Shown here piece after piece: positions 17,591 through 25,985 of a DNA stretch of 64,000 nt (the first letter of the stretch is position 1; every line of letters begins with the position of its first letter). The position numbers and the translations under genes are program-made. The DNA comes from VXNE01 sp965261535 (GTDB taxonomy: Bacteria > Pseudomonadota > Gammaproteobacteria > Pseudomonadales > Azotimanducaceae). The notes below the pieces were generated by a model that did not search any database, was not told the DNA's origin, and was given only the letters and a program-made list of their open reading frames with translations. The stretch covers positions 2,666,001-2,730,000 of the forward strand of contig OZ253469.1 of assembly GCA_965261535.1 (NCBI GenBank), given 5' to 3'.

Positions 17591-20047
17591 TCAGCGGCGG
17601 ATGCGCCTGTTTCCGGGATCGTACATCGGCCTTGATGAGACCTCCGCCGGAATGCGGTCCCCGGCCACCTCGATGCTGAAGCCCGACTCCGGCGGGTTCG
17701 GTGCCTTGGCCGTATCGACGTAGCCAAGGCCGATGGCGCCGCCGAGGGTGTGGCCGTAGGCGCCGGAGGTGACGTAACCGACCAGGGCGTCCTCGTGCCA
17801 GATGGGTTCGTTGTGGTAGAGCAGCGGCTGTGGGTCCAGCAGCCGGAACTGCAATAACCGCTTTGCCGGCCCCGCCTCCTTGTCTTTCAACAGCGCCTCC
17901 CGTCCGATGAACCCGCCCGGCTTGTCGAACTTCACGGCAAAGCCGAGGCCCGCTTCCAGCGGCGTATCCTCGTCGGTGATGTCGTGGCCCCAATGACGAT
18001 AGGCTTTTTCGATGCGCAGCGAATCCAGCGCGTGATAGCCGGCGTGGGCCAGGCCGAAAGGTGCGCCCGCGGCGACGATGGTGTCGTGGACGCCGGCCGT
18101 GAACTCGGTGGGGATGTAGAGTTCCCAGCCGAGTTCGCCGACGTAGGTGATCCGGGCGGCGCGCACCAGCGCGTAGCCGAGCTCGATTTCCCGGCTGTGG
18201 GCGAAGGGGAAGGTCTCGTGCGAGAGATCGTTCGGGCTCAGCGACTGCAACAGCGCCCGCGCGTTCGGTCCCATGATCGAAATCACGCCCATGGCAGAGG
18301 TTACGTTGGTCAACGCGCAGTGGGCGTCCGCCGGAATGTGCCGTTGCAGCCAGTGAAAGTCCCGCACTTCCGTGGCTGCGGCGGTCACGATCAGATAGTC
18401 GTTTTCGGCCAGCCGGGTGACGGTGAGATCCGCTTCGATGCCGCCCCGGGCGTTCAGCCATTGGGTGTAGACGATGCGGCCCGGGCGCACGTCCACATCG
18501 TTCGCGCAGATGGCGTTCAGCGCCCGGGCGGCGTCGGTGCCCTGGAGCCGGAACTTGGCGAAAGAGGACAGGTCGAACAGCCCCACCCGCTCGCGCACCG
18601 CCCGGTGTTCCCGGGCCGAATGCTCGAACCAGTTCTGTCGTCCATAACTGTACTGGTAGTGGGCCAGCCCCGGTTCCGGCGCGTACCAGTTGGGCCGCTC
18701 CCAACCCGCGACCTCGCCGTGGCACGCCCCGATGGATTGCAGCCGATCGTAGAGCGGCGATCTGCGGACTCCCCGGGCGGTGTCGTATTGACGATAAGGA
18801 TAGTGCGTGGCGTACAGCAGGCCGAGGCTCTCCGAGACCCGTTCGCGCAGGTACTTCCGGTTGCGCTGGAAGGGCTGATTGCGGCGCACATCCACTTCCC
18901 ACAGATCCGACGGCGGGTGTCCGAGGCGAATCCACTCCGTGATCACACGGCCGATACCGCCGGCGGATTGCAGGCCAATCGAATTCAGCCCCGCCGCCAC
19001 GAAACAGTTGTCGAGTTCGGGCGCCTGGCCGAGGTGGTGGCGCACATCCGGCGTAAAACTCTCCGGCCCGCAGAAGAACGTCTGTAGCCCGGCGGATTCC
19101 AGCGCCGGGACGCGCACCATGGCCTGCTCGAGGATGGGTTCGAAATGCTCGAGACTGCCGGCGATTTCGTCGAAACAAAAGTCCTCGGGGATGCCTTCCA
19201 TGGCCCAGGGGCGGGCGTGGGGTTCGAAGGCGCCGATAAGGAGCCTGCCCGCGTCGTATTTGTAGTAGGCGCAGGCGTCGTAGTCGCGCACGACCGGGAA
19301 GTTCGCATCCAGCCCCGCTACCGATTCGAACAGGGCGTAGTAGTGCTCGCAGGCATGCAGGGGCACGTTCACCCCGACCGTCGCCGCCAGGTCCCGGGTC
19401 CACATGCCGGTGCACAACACGACGCAGTCCGCGTCGATATCGCCGTGTTCCGTGGTCACGCCGGTTACGCTGCCCCGTGCGGTACGGATGGCCGTGACCG
19501 TCAGGTTCTGAAAGATGTGCGCACCGGCGGCACGGGCGCCCCTGGCCAGCGCGTTGGTGACGTCCACCGCGTTGGCGTAGCCGTCGGAAGGAATGTGAAT
19601 GCCGCCGAGCACGTCTGGGGTATGCAGCAGCGGAACCCGGGCCTTGATGGCTGCGGGCGTGACCACATTCACCTCCAGCCCGAACACCTTGGCCATCGAG
19701 GCGCTGCGCCGCAGTTCCTCAAAACGCTCCTCGTTGGTGGCGATGGAGATGGAACCGCAGCGCCGGTAGCCGGTGGCTTGGCCGGTTTCGGCCTCCAGGC
19801 GCAGGTAGAGCTCGCTGGTATAGCGCGCCAGCTCGGTCATGTTGATGGACGTGCGCAGCTGCCCCACCAATCCCGCCGCATGCCAAGTGGTGCCTGAGGT
19901 GAGTTGCCTGCGTTCCAGCAGCGTCACGTCCGAGACCCCGGCTCGCGCCAGGTGATAGGCGACCGAGCAGCCGATCACGCCGCCGCCGATCACGATCACG
20001 CTGGCGCGACGCGGCAGGTCGTCAGGGCGCTCGGGACGGATCGTCAT
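17591..20047 (-). CDS. FAD-dependent dimethylglycine/sarcosine dehydrogenase-type oxidoreductase
   Basis: An 818-residue two-domain enzyme. The N-terminal DAO domain has the FAD dinucleotide motif VIVIGGGVIGCSVAYHLA (residues 17-34) and TSGTTWHAAG, the region that holds the FAD-linked His in dimethylglycine and sarcosine dehydrogenases. A FAO_M linker follows (near SPLYDRLQ), then a folate-binding GcvT domain (from about 435) and GcvT_C to the end (KFDKPGGFIGREAL, GYVTSGAYGHTLGG). It should oxidatively demethylate an N-methyl amino acid and pass the C1 unit to tetrahydrofolate. It is transcribed after, and only 6 nt behind, the second dehydrogenase, so the two form an operon divergent from the corrinoid operon. 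Parts of this gene are duplicated at 11.5-13.1 and 16.0-16.5 kb. Confidence 0.9.
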   Translation of the reverse strand: MTIRPERPDDLPRRASVIVIGGGVIGCSVAYHLARAGVSDVTLLERRQLTSGTTWHAAGLVGQLRTSINMTELARYTSELYLRLEAETGQATGYRRCGSISIATNEERFEELRRSASMAKVFGLEVNVVTPAAIKARVPLLHTPDVLGGIHIPSDGYANAVDVTNALARGARAAGAHIFQNLTVTAIRTARGSVTGVTTEHGDIDADCVVLCTGMWTRDLAATVGVNVPLHACEHYYALFESVAGLDANFPVVRDYDACAYYKYDAGRLLIGAFEPHARPWAMEGIPEDFCFDEIAGSLEHFEPILEQAMVRVPALESAGLQTFFCGPESFTPDVRHHLGQAPELDNCFVAAGLNSIGLQSAGGIGRVITEWIRLGHPPSDLWEVDVRRNQPFQRNRKYLRERVSESLGLLYATHYPYRQYDTARGVRRSPLYDRLQSIGACHGEVAGWERPNWYAPEPGLAHYQYSYGRQNWFEHSAREHRAVRERVGLFDLSSFAKFRLQGTDAARALNAICANDVDVRPGRIVYTQWLNARGGIEADLTVTRLAENDYLIVTAAATEVRDFHWLQRHIPADAHCALTNVTSAMGVISIMGPNARALLQSLSPNDLSHETFPFAHSREIELGYALVRAARITYVGELGWELYIPTEFTAGVHDTIVAAGAPFGLAHAGYHALDSLRIEKAYRHWGHDITDEDTPLEAGLGFAVKFDKPGGFIGREALLKDKEAGPAKRLLQFRLLDPQPLLYHNEPIWHEDALVGYVTSGAYGHTLGGAIGLGYVDTAKAPNPPESGFSIEVAGDRIPAEVSSRPMYDPGNRRIRR

Positions 20048-20053
20048 GAATCG

Positions 20054-22483
20054 TCAGGCGCGCAATCGGAGGTTGGCCGGATCGTAGACCGGGTCTTTGT
20101 GTATCGTCACTGGCCGCCGTTGCCCGAGCACGTCGACCGTCAACGCCTTGCCCGGGCCGGCCAGCGACGGTGGGACGTAGCCGAAGCCGAGACTCTGACC
20201 TACGCAGTGGCCATAACCGCCGGAAGTGGTCACCCCCACGCGGCGGTCGCCGTCAAAGATCGGCTCTCCACCCTGAACATCCGCATTGCCGGGGCCGAGG
20301 CTGAAGTAGATCAGTTGCAGCGTGCGGTCCGCTTTTTGCCGAGAGTGCAGGGAGTGCAGGGTCGCTTCCCGGCCGATGAAGTCGCCCTTGTCGAACTTGA
20401 TGAAGCGCTCCATGGCCGCGTCGATCATGGTGACTTCGTTGGTCAGTTCCACGCCCCAACTGCGGTATGCCTTTTCCAGCCTCAAACAGTTGACCGCGTA
20501 GAGGCCGAAATTGCGAATGCCCAATTTTGCCCCGGCCTCCACCAGCGCGTCATACAGCGCCTCCATGTATTCCATGGCCGGGTGCAGTTCCCAGCCGAGT
20601 TCGCCCACATAGTTCACCCGCAGTGCCCGCACCGGCATCCCGGCGATGTCGATTTCCCTACCGCTCAGCCAGCGAAAGGCGCCGCTGTCCAGGGGCGCGT
20701 CCGTCAGTTGGGCCAGCACTGAGCGGGCGCGCGGTCCGGCCAGCACCAGCACGCCGCGCCGGTCGGTGACATTGGCGATGTGCACCTGCTCTCCCGGGCG
20801 CCGGCCCTGTTGCAAGTGGTCGAGATCGCGCAATTCGGCGCCGGCGGCCGAAAGCACGTAGAAAGCTTGATCGTCAAGCTGCGTGATCGTCACTTCTGCG
20901 CCGATGCGCCCGCCCTCGGACAGCAGATGGGTTAGTGCGATACCGCCGCGCTTCGGTACCCGGTTGGCGCACAACCGATCCAGCATCGTCCGCGCATCGC
21001 GGCCCGTCACGTCGTACTTTGCAAATCCGGAAAGATCCAGGATACCGACCCGCTCGCGCACAGCAAGGCACTCTTCGCGCACCAGTTCGAATACGTTGTT
21101 GTGGCGAAAGCTGTATTGTTCCTCGCGGCCGTCCGGCGAGAACCACTTGGGCCGCTCCCAGCCAAAGGTCTCGGTATACACGCAGCCCTGGCCCTTGAGC
21201 TTGTCGTACAAGGGGCTGGTCCGGCCAAGGCGGGTCGCCGGCAGTTCTTCCCCCGGCAACGCCGTGGCGTAGGTCCTGCTGTAGTCCTGGCGACCTCTGG
21301 CCCCCATGTAGCCCGCATCGGCAAACACGCCGAAGCGCCGGGGGTCGAAGCCGGTCATGTTGATTTCGGAGTCGCCATGTAGCATCCATTGAGCCAGGTA
21401 CTTGCCGCTGCCGGCGCCCTGGGCAATGCCGAAGGAGGAGCCGCAGCAGAGCCAGAAATTGCGCAACCCGGCCACGGGGCCGAGCAGTGGCAGCCCGTCG
21501 GGACTGTGGGAGATGGCCCCGTTGACGATGCGTTTGATACCTGCCGGTTCGAAGATCGGCATGCGCTCCATGGCGCGGCTCAGCCAGGGCATCAGGCGCT
21601 CGAGATCGTCGGTAAACAGTTCGCTGTCGGAATCCCAGGGCGGCAGTCCGCCCGGTGGCCAGGCTTCGGCGAGCCCCTCGGCCTCGTAGATGCCGATCAG
21701 GCCGGACTGCTGCTCCTGGCGCAGGTAGGCGGAGGCGTAGGGGTCGCGGATCACTGGAAGTTCGCTTCTGCCGGCCAGTTCCGGCACCGGTCCGGAGACC
21801 AGATAGTGGTGCTGAATGTTGCAGATGGGAAGGTCAGCTCCCACCATCTGCGCCACCTGCCGGGCGTAGCAGCCGGCGGCGTTGACCACAGTTTCCGCAA
21901 TGACGCGCCCCTGTTCCGTCACCAGTTCCCATTCGCCGCCAGGCAGCGCATTGATGCCGGTCACCCGGTTGCCCCGCACGATCCTGGCGCCCAGTTCACG
22001 CGCCCCCCTGGCCATCGCCTGGCAAAGCCCGGACGGGTCGGCATGACCGTCGTTGCGGGTCCAGGCGCCGGCCAGCACGCCTTCGGTCGAGATAAAGGGA
22101 TTCAGCTTGGCGATCTGTTCGACATCGACGATCTCCATGTGGTAGCCGACGTTGGCGGCGATTCCGCGCAGGTAGCGAAACCAGTCCAGGTCCCGCTCGG
22201 TGAGGGCGAAGCGGACGCTGCCGCAGCCATGCCAACCGACAGCCTGACCGGTCAGTCGCTCCAGTTCGCGGTACAGGGAGACGCTGTATTCGTGAATCTT
22301 GGCGAGGTTGTAGTCGCCGACCAGGTTGGGGCATTGACCGGCCGCGTGCCAGGTCGAGCCGGACGTCAACTCGCCCTTCTCGATCAGCAGGACATCGCCG
22401 CATCCCTCCGCCGCCAGATGGTACAGCAAGCCGATTCCCATGATGCCGCCGCCGACGATGACAATGCGAGCCTGATTCTCCAT
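20054..22483 (-). CDS. FAD-dependent dimethylglycine/sarcosine dehydrogenase-type oxidoreductase, paralogue 2
   Basis: An 809-residue enzyme with the same architecture as its neighbour: FAD motif IVIVGGGIMGIGLLYHLA close to the N-terminus, TSGSTWHAAGQ, FAO_M near SPLYDKLKGQG, then GcvT and GcvT_C domains (FIKFDKGDFIGREAT, GVTTSGGYGH). The start at 22483 (MENQARIVIVGGG) places the FAD motif correctly; the frame upstream of it runs into a transposase remnant and is not part of the gene. First gene of the minus-strand operon. The two paralogues probably act on successive substrates such as dimethylglycine and sarcosine, but which does which cannot be told from sequence. Confidence 0.9.
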   Translation of the reverse strand: MENQARIVIVGGGIMGIGLLYHLAAEGCGDVLLIEKGELTSGSTWHAAGQCPNLVGDYNLAKIHEYSVSLYRELERLTGQAVGWHGCGSVRFALTERDLDWFRYLRGIAANVGYHMEIVDVEQIAKLNPFISTEGVLAGAWTRNDGHADPSGLCQAMARGARELGARIVRGNRVTGINALPGGEWELVTEQGRVIAETVVNAAGCYARQVAQMVGADLPICNIQHHYLVSGPVPELAGRSELPVIRDPYASAYLRQEQQSGLIGIYEAEGLAEAWPPGGLPPWDSDSELFTDDLERLMPWLSRAMERMPIFEPAGIKRIVNGAISHSPDGLPLLGPVAGLRNFWLCCGSSFGIAQGAGSGKYLAQWMLHGDSEINMTGFDPRRFGVFADAGYMGARGRQDYSRTYATALPGEELPATRLGRTSPLYDKLKGQGCVYTETFGWERPKWFSPDGREEQYSFRHNNVFELVREECLAVRERVGILDLSGFAKYDVTGRDARTMLDRLCANRVPKRGGIALTHLLSEGGRIGAEVTITQLDDQAFYVLSAAGAELRDLDHLQQGRRPGEQVHIANVTDRRGVLVLAGPRARSVLAQLTDAPLDSGAFRWLSGREIDIAGMPVRALRVNYVGELGWELHPAMEYMEALYDALVEAGAKLGIRNFGLYAVNCLRLEKAYRSWGVELTNEVTMIDAAMERFIKFDKGDFIGREATLHSLHSRQKADRTLQLIYFSLGPGNADVQGGEPIFDGDRRVGVTTSGGYGHCVGQSLGFGYVPPSLAGPGKALTVDVLGQRRPVTIHKDPVYDPANLRLRA

Positions 22484-22550
22484 AGCATGCTCCGGCCGTG
22501 GATGGCCACCGCCTGAATTCTCATGGCATTTGGGGTTGACTTGCAATGGA

Positions 22551-22690
22551 TTACGACGGCGGTTGAGCGGGAGAATCAAAATGGTAAGCGTTCGCCTCCT
22601 CCATCCGCGTGATCCCTTCCAGCGCCAGTTCCTGAGGCAGCCGCCCGACACCGTGCCGAACCACCGCTCCGACCGACCGCGCGCCTCTTG
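22551..22690 (-). pseudogene. ISNCY-type transposase remnant
   Basis: Two frames of the minus strand join to give ARGRSERWFGTVSG, then RLPQELALEGITRMEEANAY, ending at a TAA at 22551-22553. This matches the conserved 'QARGRSERMFGTLQGRLPQEL...GI..ME.AN.YL' stretch of ISNCY/IS481-like DDE transposases that follows the catalytic Glu region. A frameshift separates the halves and nothing else of the element remains. Confidence 0.55.
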
Positions 22691-22825
22691 CCGAGTCCAC
22701 TGACCGGCTCCTTCACACGAGCTCCGCTGGCTGGTGCTGTGCCCGGCAATTAGGCGGCGACAAGACCGGACAGATCGTGTGCTAGCAAAGGCGGATAGTC
22801 CCATTTGCTATTGCACTTTTTTTCA

Positions 22826-22855
22826 TTGCGGATTCCGATTTGCGACTGCTAGTAT
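22826..22855 (+). promoter_or_regulatory. Candidate sigma-70 promoter of the corrinoid operon
   Basis: TTGCGG (22826-22831), 18-bp spacer, TAGTAT (22850-22855). It is the best match in the region and gives a leader of about 180 nt before the ATG at 23045. Confidence 0.45.
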
Positions 22856-22917
22856 GCCGCCACGAGGCCGCTAGATTGGCCGTGAGACGGGGCAGCCGGT
22901 CGAAAGCGCGCCGGGGC

Positions 22918-22999
22918 GGTTGGACGTATCGCGAAACCGCTCGCCACAAGCGTCTACCTGCCCTACGCTCGCGGCCCAACCGGGGTTCCGGCCAGGAAC
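22918..22999 (+). promoter_or_regulatory. Candidate structured 5' leader
   Basis: The leader can fold into a closed junction. GGTTGG (22918-22923) pairs with CCAACC (22976-22981) and encloses a hairpin AGCGT/ACGCT (22949-22953 with 22965-22969) and a short GCG/CGC hairpin. A separate hairpin GTTCC/GGAAC (22985-22989 with 22995-22999) follows. The loops are C/A-rich (CTACCTGCC, CTACCAAG). This may be a regulatory RNA controlling the operon, but it matches no riboswitch class I can name and could be chance in GC-rich DNA. Confidence 0.25.
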
Positions 23000-23044
23000 T
23001 ACCAAGCTCTTCGCATCAGGAAATCTGGTGGTTGGAGGCAGTGG

Positions 23045-23761
23045 ATGAACGACGGCAAAGACGCGCCCGGAGAGCAGGAAGACGATCTCGTCCTCTCCGA
23101 ACTCGACGACGAAGAACTGGTCGAGCAGATGCACGATGATCTGTACGACGGCCTGAGGGATGAAATCGTCGAAGGCACGGAGATTCTGCTGCAGCGGGGC
23201 TGGCCAGCGGACAAGGTACTGAGCGACGCCCTGGTGGGCGGCATGCAGATCGTCGGCGTCGACTTTCGCGACGGCATCCTGTTCGTGCCCGAGGTGCTGC
23301 TGGCCGCCAACGCCATGAAGGGCGGCATGGCCATAATACGGCCGTTGCTGGCGGAGACGGGCGCCAAGCCGGTGGGCAAGATGGTGATCGGCACGGTCAA
23401 GGGCGACATTCACGACATCGGCAAGAACCTGGTCGGAATGATGATGGAAGGCGCGGGTTTCGAGGTCGTCGATATCGGCGTCAACAACAGCGTTGAAAAG
23501 TTTCTGGAGGCGCTGCAAGAGCACGAGCCGGACATTCTCGGCATGTCGGCCCTGCTGACCACCACCATGCCGTACATGAAAGTGGTGATAGACGAACTGG
23601 TGACCCAATCCATCCGCGACGACTACATTGTGCTGGTCGGCGGTGCGCCGCTGAACGAGGAATTCGGCAAGGCGGTGGGCGCGGACGCCTATTGCCGGGA
23701 TGCCGCCACTGCGGTGGAAACCGCCAGCGACCTGATGCGGAAGAGGCACAATTACAGATGA
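23045..23761 (+). CDS. Corrinoid (methyl-carrier) protein, MttC/MtgC type
   Basis: A 238-residue corrinoid protein. An N-terminal helical cap domain (about residues 20-105, B12-binding_2) is followed by a Rossmann-like cobalamin-binding domain with the DxHxxG motif as GTVKGDIHDIGKNLVG, then SALLTTTMPYMK and VLVGGAPL. The His of DIHDIG is the lower axial cobalt ligand. It should accept a methyl group from the MttB-family enzyme and hand it to the tetrahydrofolate methyltransferase. Compared with the family it has an acidic N-terminal extension of about 20 residues. It is first in the plus-strand operon, and its stop overlaps the start of the DUF1638 gene (ATGATGA). Confidence 0.92.
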   Translation: MNDGKDAPGEQEDDLVLSELDDEELVEQMHDDLYDGLRDEIVEGTEILLQRGWPADKVLSDALVGGMQIVGVDFRDGILFVPEVLLAANAMKGGMAIIRPLLAETGAKPVGKMVIGTVKGDIHDIGKNLVGMMMEGAGFEVVDIGVNNSVEKFLEALQEHEPDILGMSALLTTTMPYMKVVIDELVTQSIRDDYIVLVGGAPLNEEFGKAVGADAYCRDAATAVETASDLMRKRHNYR

Positions 23762-24666
23762 TGAGGAACTCCGGGGACGGGACGCTGGCCCGCCGAGGCG
23801 ATGCGAGCGAGGCAAAACTTCCATGGACGACGAGCGGGGCCGGGCCGGAGCCTTCAGCCGGGGAGCGCGAGGGGGCACCCCTCGCAAGAAAAGAGCCTTC
23901 AGCCGGGGAGCGCGAGGGGGCACCCCTCGCAAGAAAAGAGCCTTCAGCCGGGGAGCGCGAGGGGGCACCCCTCGCAAGAAAAGAGCCTTCAGCCGGGGAG
24001 CGCGAGGGGATACCCCTAGCAAGTAAAGAGACCGGAGCCGAAGGCGACGGCTGTGGGGCACTGCGGATGAAACCGGCCCCCGTGCTGGTGATCGCTTGCG
24101 GCGCTCTCGGTCGAGAGCTGCACGCGATTCGGTGCGCCAACGGCTGGGACCACCTGCGCATCCGTTGTCTGGACCCGGAACTGCACCTTCGCCCGGCGCA
24201 GATCGCGCCCCGGCTGCGCGCCGAGATCGCGCGCGCGCGTGGACAGTACCGCCGCATCTTCATCGGCTATGCGGATTGCGGCAGCTATGGCGGGATCGAC
24301 CGGGTGCTGGAGGACTATCCGGACGTGGAGCGTCTGCCGGGGCTACATTGCTATGAGTTCTTCGCCGGCGCCGAGCTCTTCGAACGCTTGGCCGATGACG
24401 AGCCGGGCACGTTCTACCTCACCGATTTCCTGGTGCGTTTCTTCGATCGGTTCGTCGTGGAAACTCTGCACCTCGACGGCCATCCGGAACTGTTTGACGC
24501 CTTCTTCGGCAACTACCGGCGCCTGGTCTATCTGTCGCAGACCCGGGACCCGGAGCTGCTCGCCGGGGCCAGAGCGGCCGCGGCCAGGCTGGGCCTTGAA
24601 TTTGCCCACGTTCATACCGGCTACGGCGCATTGGAAGCCGGCGTCGCCATGATAGCCGAGGGCTGA
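23758..24666 (+). CDS. DUF1638 protein with repeat-encoded N-terminal extension
   Basis: The DUF1638 domain (PF07796) spans the last ~200 residues: LVIACGALGRELHAIR, GYADCGSYGG and FYLTDFLVRFFDRF are typical. This family is regularly encoded beside MttB-type methyltransferases and corrinoid proteins, probably in corrinoid methyl transfer, but its activity is unproven. Two starts are possible. ATG 24067 gives the normal family length. ATG 23758, inside ATGATGA with the corrinoid stop, gives 302 residues and an extra N-terminal part made of four 15-residue repeats (EPSAGEREGAPLARK, four times with changes in the last). The repeats have a length divisible by three and no stops, so the long form is possible and is annotated here. 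Confidence 0.8.
   Translation: MMRNSGDGTLARRGDASEAKLPWTTSGAGPEPSAGEREGAPLARKEPSAGEREGAPLARKEPSAGEREGAPLARKEPSAGEREGIPLASKETGAEGDGCGALRMKPAPVLVIACGALGRELHAIRCANGWDHLRIRCLDPELHLRPAQIAPRLRAEIARARGQYRRIFIGYADCGSYGGIDRVLEDYPDVERLPGLHCYEFFAGAELFERLADDEPGTFYLTDFLVRFFDRFVVETLHLDGHPELFDAFFGNYRRLVYLSQTRDPELLAGARAAAARLGLEFAHVHTGYGALEAGVAMIAEG
23848..24027 (+). repeat. Four tandem 45-bp hairpin repeats, in frame with the DUF1638 gene
   Basis: Units at 23848-23892, 23893-23937, 23938-23982 and 23983-24027. The first three are identical; the fourth has changes (GGGGATACCCC and AAGTAAA). Each holds the palindrome GCGAGGGGGCACCCCTCGC. Related units are found at 17429 and 36889-37024. The preceding GGGGCCGGGCCGGAGCC is also shared with the copy in tolB. 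Confidence 0.95.
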
Positions 24667-24669
24667 CAC

Positions 24670-24981
24670 GTGGACGCTATCCTGATGAGATGGCGCGACA
24701 TTCCGTCGCAGATTATCGTCAGGCAGGGCAGAAGGCGCGCCAAGGTGGTGTTGAGCGCGCGCTTTCAGAACGCCATTGACCGCGCCGCCATGCGGGCAAA
24801 GAAGCGCAGCGCCGATGCTTACATCAACGAATGGGCCCGCGACCCGATCAGGCCGGAGGCGGACGATGTGGCGGCGGATCTGCAGGCGGTCGCCGACCGG
24901 CTGGCGGACCAGATCGACACGGACTATTCCGACGCACGGCTGTTGGCGCTCATCCGCAATCACGGTTTGCAGGAGGGTTGA
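24670..24981 (+). CDS. 'Virulence factor' domain protein (PF13769)
   Basis: A 103-residue protein with the pattern MRWRDIPSQIIVRQGRRRAKVVLS...RFQNAIDRAAMRA and a C-terminal LLALIRNHGL, typical of the small family named 'virulence factor'. Despite the name it is usually found with DUF1638 and corrinoid methyltransferase genes, where its role is unknown. GTG 24670 is used as start, 3 nt after the DUF1638 stop; an ATG six codons on (24685) is possible. Followed by AGGAGG and the MTHFR_C remnant. Confidence 0.75.
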   Translation: MDAILMRWRDIPSQIIVRQGRRRAKVVLSARFQNAIDRAAMRAKKRSADAYINEWARDPIRPEADDVAADLQAVADRLADQIDTDYSDARLLALIRNHGLQEG

Positions 24982-24985
24982 AGGG

Positions 24986-25063
24986 ATGTACCGGATGCGA
25001 CAGTGGTCGGTACGCAGGGCGCGCGGTCTCAATGCCCTCTACCGGCTCTGGGCCAAGGCATGA
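24986..25063 (+). pseudogene. 25-codon remnant of an MTHFR-C-type gene
   Basis: ATG at 24986 with a good AGGAGG, 25 codons, and a TGA overlapping the ATG of the next gene (ATGA). The peptide MYRMRQWSVRRARGL matches the conserved beginning of 'methylenetetrahydrofolate reductase C-terminal domain' proteins (MYRLR.W..RHAR.L), which are encoded at this place in related operons and continue for about 100 further residues with Cys clusters. Here everything after the first helix is missing, and the reading frame is neatly coupled to the downstream gene, so an internal deletion is likely. A functional micropeptide cannot be ruled out. Confidence 0.55.
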
Positions 25064-25965
25064 CGGACACGGTTATCGCTTCCGCGAGCCGGGAGGTGGT
25101 GATCGGTTTCGAACGGCCCTTTGTGGTCATAGGCGAGCGCATCAACCCCACCGGGCGCAAGATTTTGGCGGCGGAAATGAAGGCGGGGGACTACCACCGC
25201 GTGGTCGCCGACGCGGTCGCGCAGATTGCGGCCGGCGCCCACATGCTGGACGTCAACGCCGGCATCCCGCTGGCGGACGAACCCGCCATTCTGGCCGAGG
25301 CCATCAAACTGGTGCAGTCGGTGACCGACGTGCCCCTGTCCATCGATTCCTCCATCGTCGCCGCGCTGGAATCCGGCTTGGTGGCCTATCGTGGCAAGGC
25401 GCTGGTCAACTCGGTCACCGGCGAAGAGGACAGGCTGGAATCGGTGCTGCCGCTGGTAGCCCGGCATGGCGCCGCGGTGGTGGCTATTTCCAACGATGAA
25501 ACCGGCATCTCCGAGAATCCGGACGTGCGCTTCGAGGTGGCCCGGAAGATCGTCGAACGGGCGCAGGACCACGGCATTTCCCACAGCGACGTGTTGGTCG
25601 ATCCGTTGGTGATGCCAATCGGCGCGATCAACTCCGCTGGCCGGCAGGTCATGCACCTGGTCAGCCGCTTGCGCAGGGAATTGAAGGTCAATACCACCTG
25701 CGGCGCGTCCAACGTGAGTTTCGGGCTGCCCAATCGAAACGGTATCAACAGCGCCTTTCTCACCATGGCGATCGGCGCCGGCATGACGTCCGCGATCACC
25801 AACCCGCTGCATGACGAGGTCATGCAGGCGGTTCTTGGCGCCGACGTCATGATGGGCAAGGATCCCGATTGCGTGCGCTGGATCGGCAAGTACCGCGACC
25901 CCGGCGCGCCGGCGGGGTCGCGAGGGAACCGGCGGGACCGCCCCCGGCGGCGCCGGCGCGGCTAA
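25060..25965 (+). CDS. Methyltetrahydrofolate:corrinoid methyltransferase-type protein (MtgA/MetH-DHP fold)
   Basis: A 301-residue pterin-binding TIM-barrel protein related to the methyltetrahydrofolate domain of MetH and to AcsE/MtgA: VVIGERINPTGRK, AGAHMLDVNAGIPLADE, LSIDSS, GKALVNSVTGEE, DPLVMPIG and TTCGASNVSFGLPNR are the family signatures. It should transfer the methyl group from the corrinoid protein to tetrahydrofolate. The start at 25060 overlaps the stop of the preceding small frame. The last ~25 residues are a low-complexity Arg-rich tail (DRPRRRRRG) encoded in a GC-rich palindromic stretch. Confidence 0.9.
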   Translation: MTDTVIASASREVVIGFERPFVVIGERINPTGRKILAAEMKAGDYHRVVADAVAQIAAGAHMLDVNAGIPLADEPAILAEAIKLVQSVTDVPLSIDSSIVAALESGLVAYRGKALVNSVTGEEDRLESVLPLVARHGAAVVAISNDETGISENPDVRFEVARKIVERAQDHGISHSDVLVDPLVMPIGAINSAGRQVMHLVSRLRRELKVNTTCGASNVSFGLPNRNGINSAFLTMAIGAGMTSAITNPLHDEVMQAVLGADVMMGKDPDCVRWIGKYRDPGAPAGSRGNRRDRPRRRRRG

Positions 25966-25985
25966 TCCCAGGGCTTGCAGAGGGC

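Larger units (their letters stand above)
22484..23044. promoter_or_regulatory. Divergent promoter region between dehydrogenase and corrinoid operons
   Basis: A 560-bp region between the start codons of the two divergent operons. It holds a transposase remnant (22551-22690), a candidate plus-strand sigma-70 promoter (22826-22855) and a possibly structured 180-nt leader before the corrinoid gene. No regulator gene lies next to it. A minus-strand promoter was not identified. Confidence 0.5.

Noticed and set aside
23848..24027. Possible CRISPR array
   Set aside because: The 45-bp units are directly adjacent with no spacers, only four in number, and similar units occur in tolB and a MITE; no cas genes are present.
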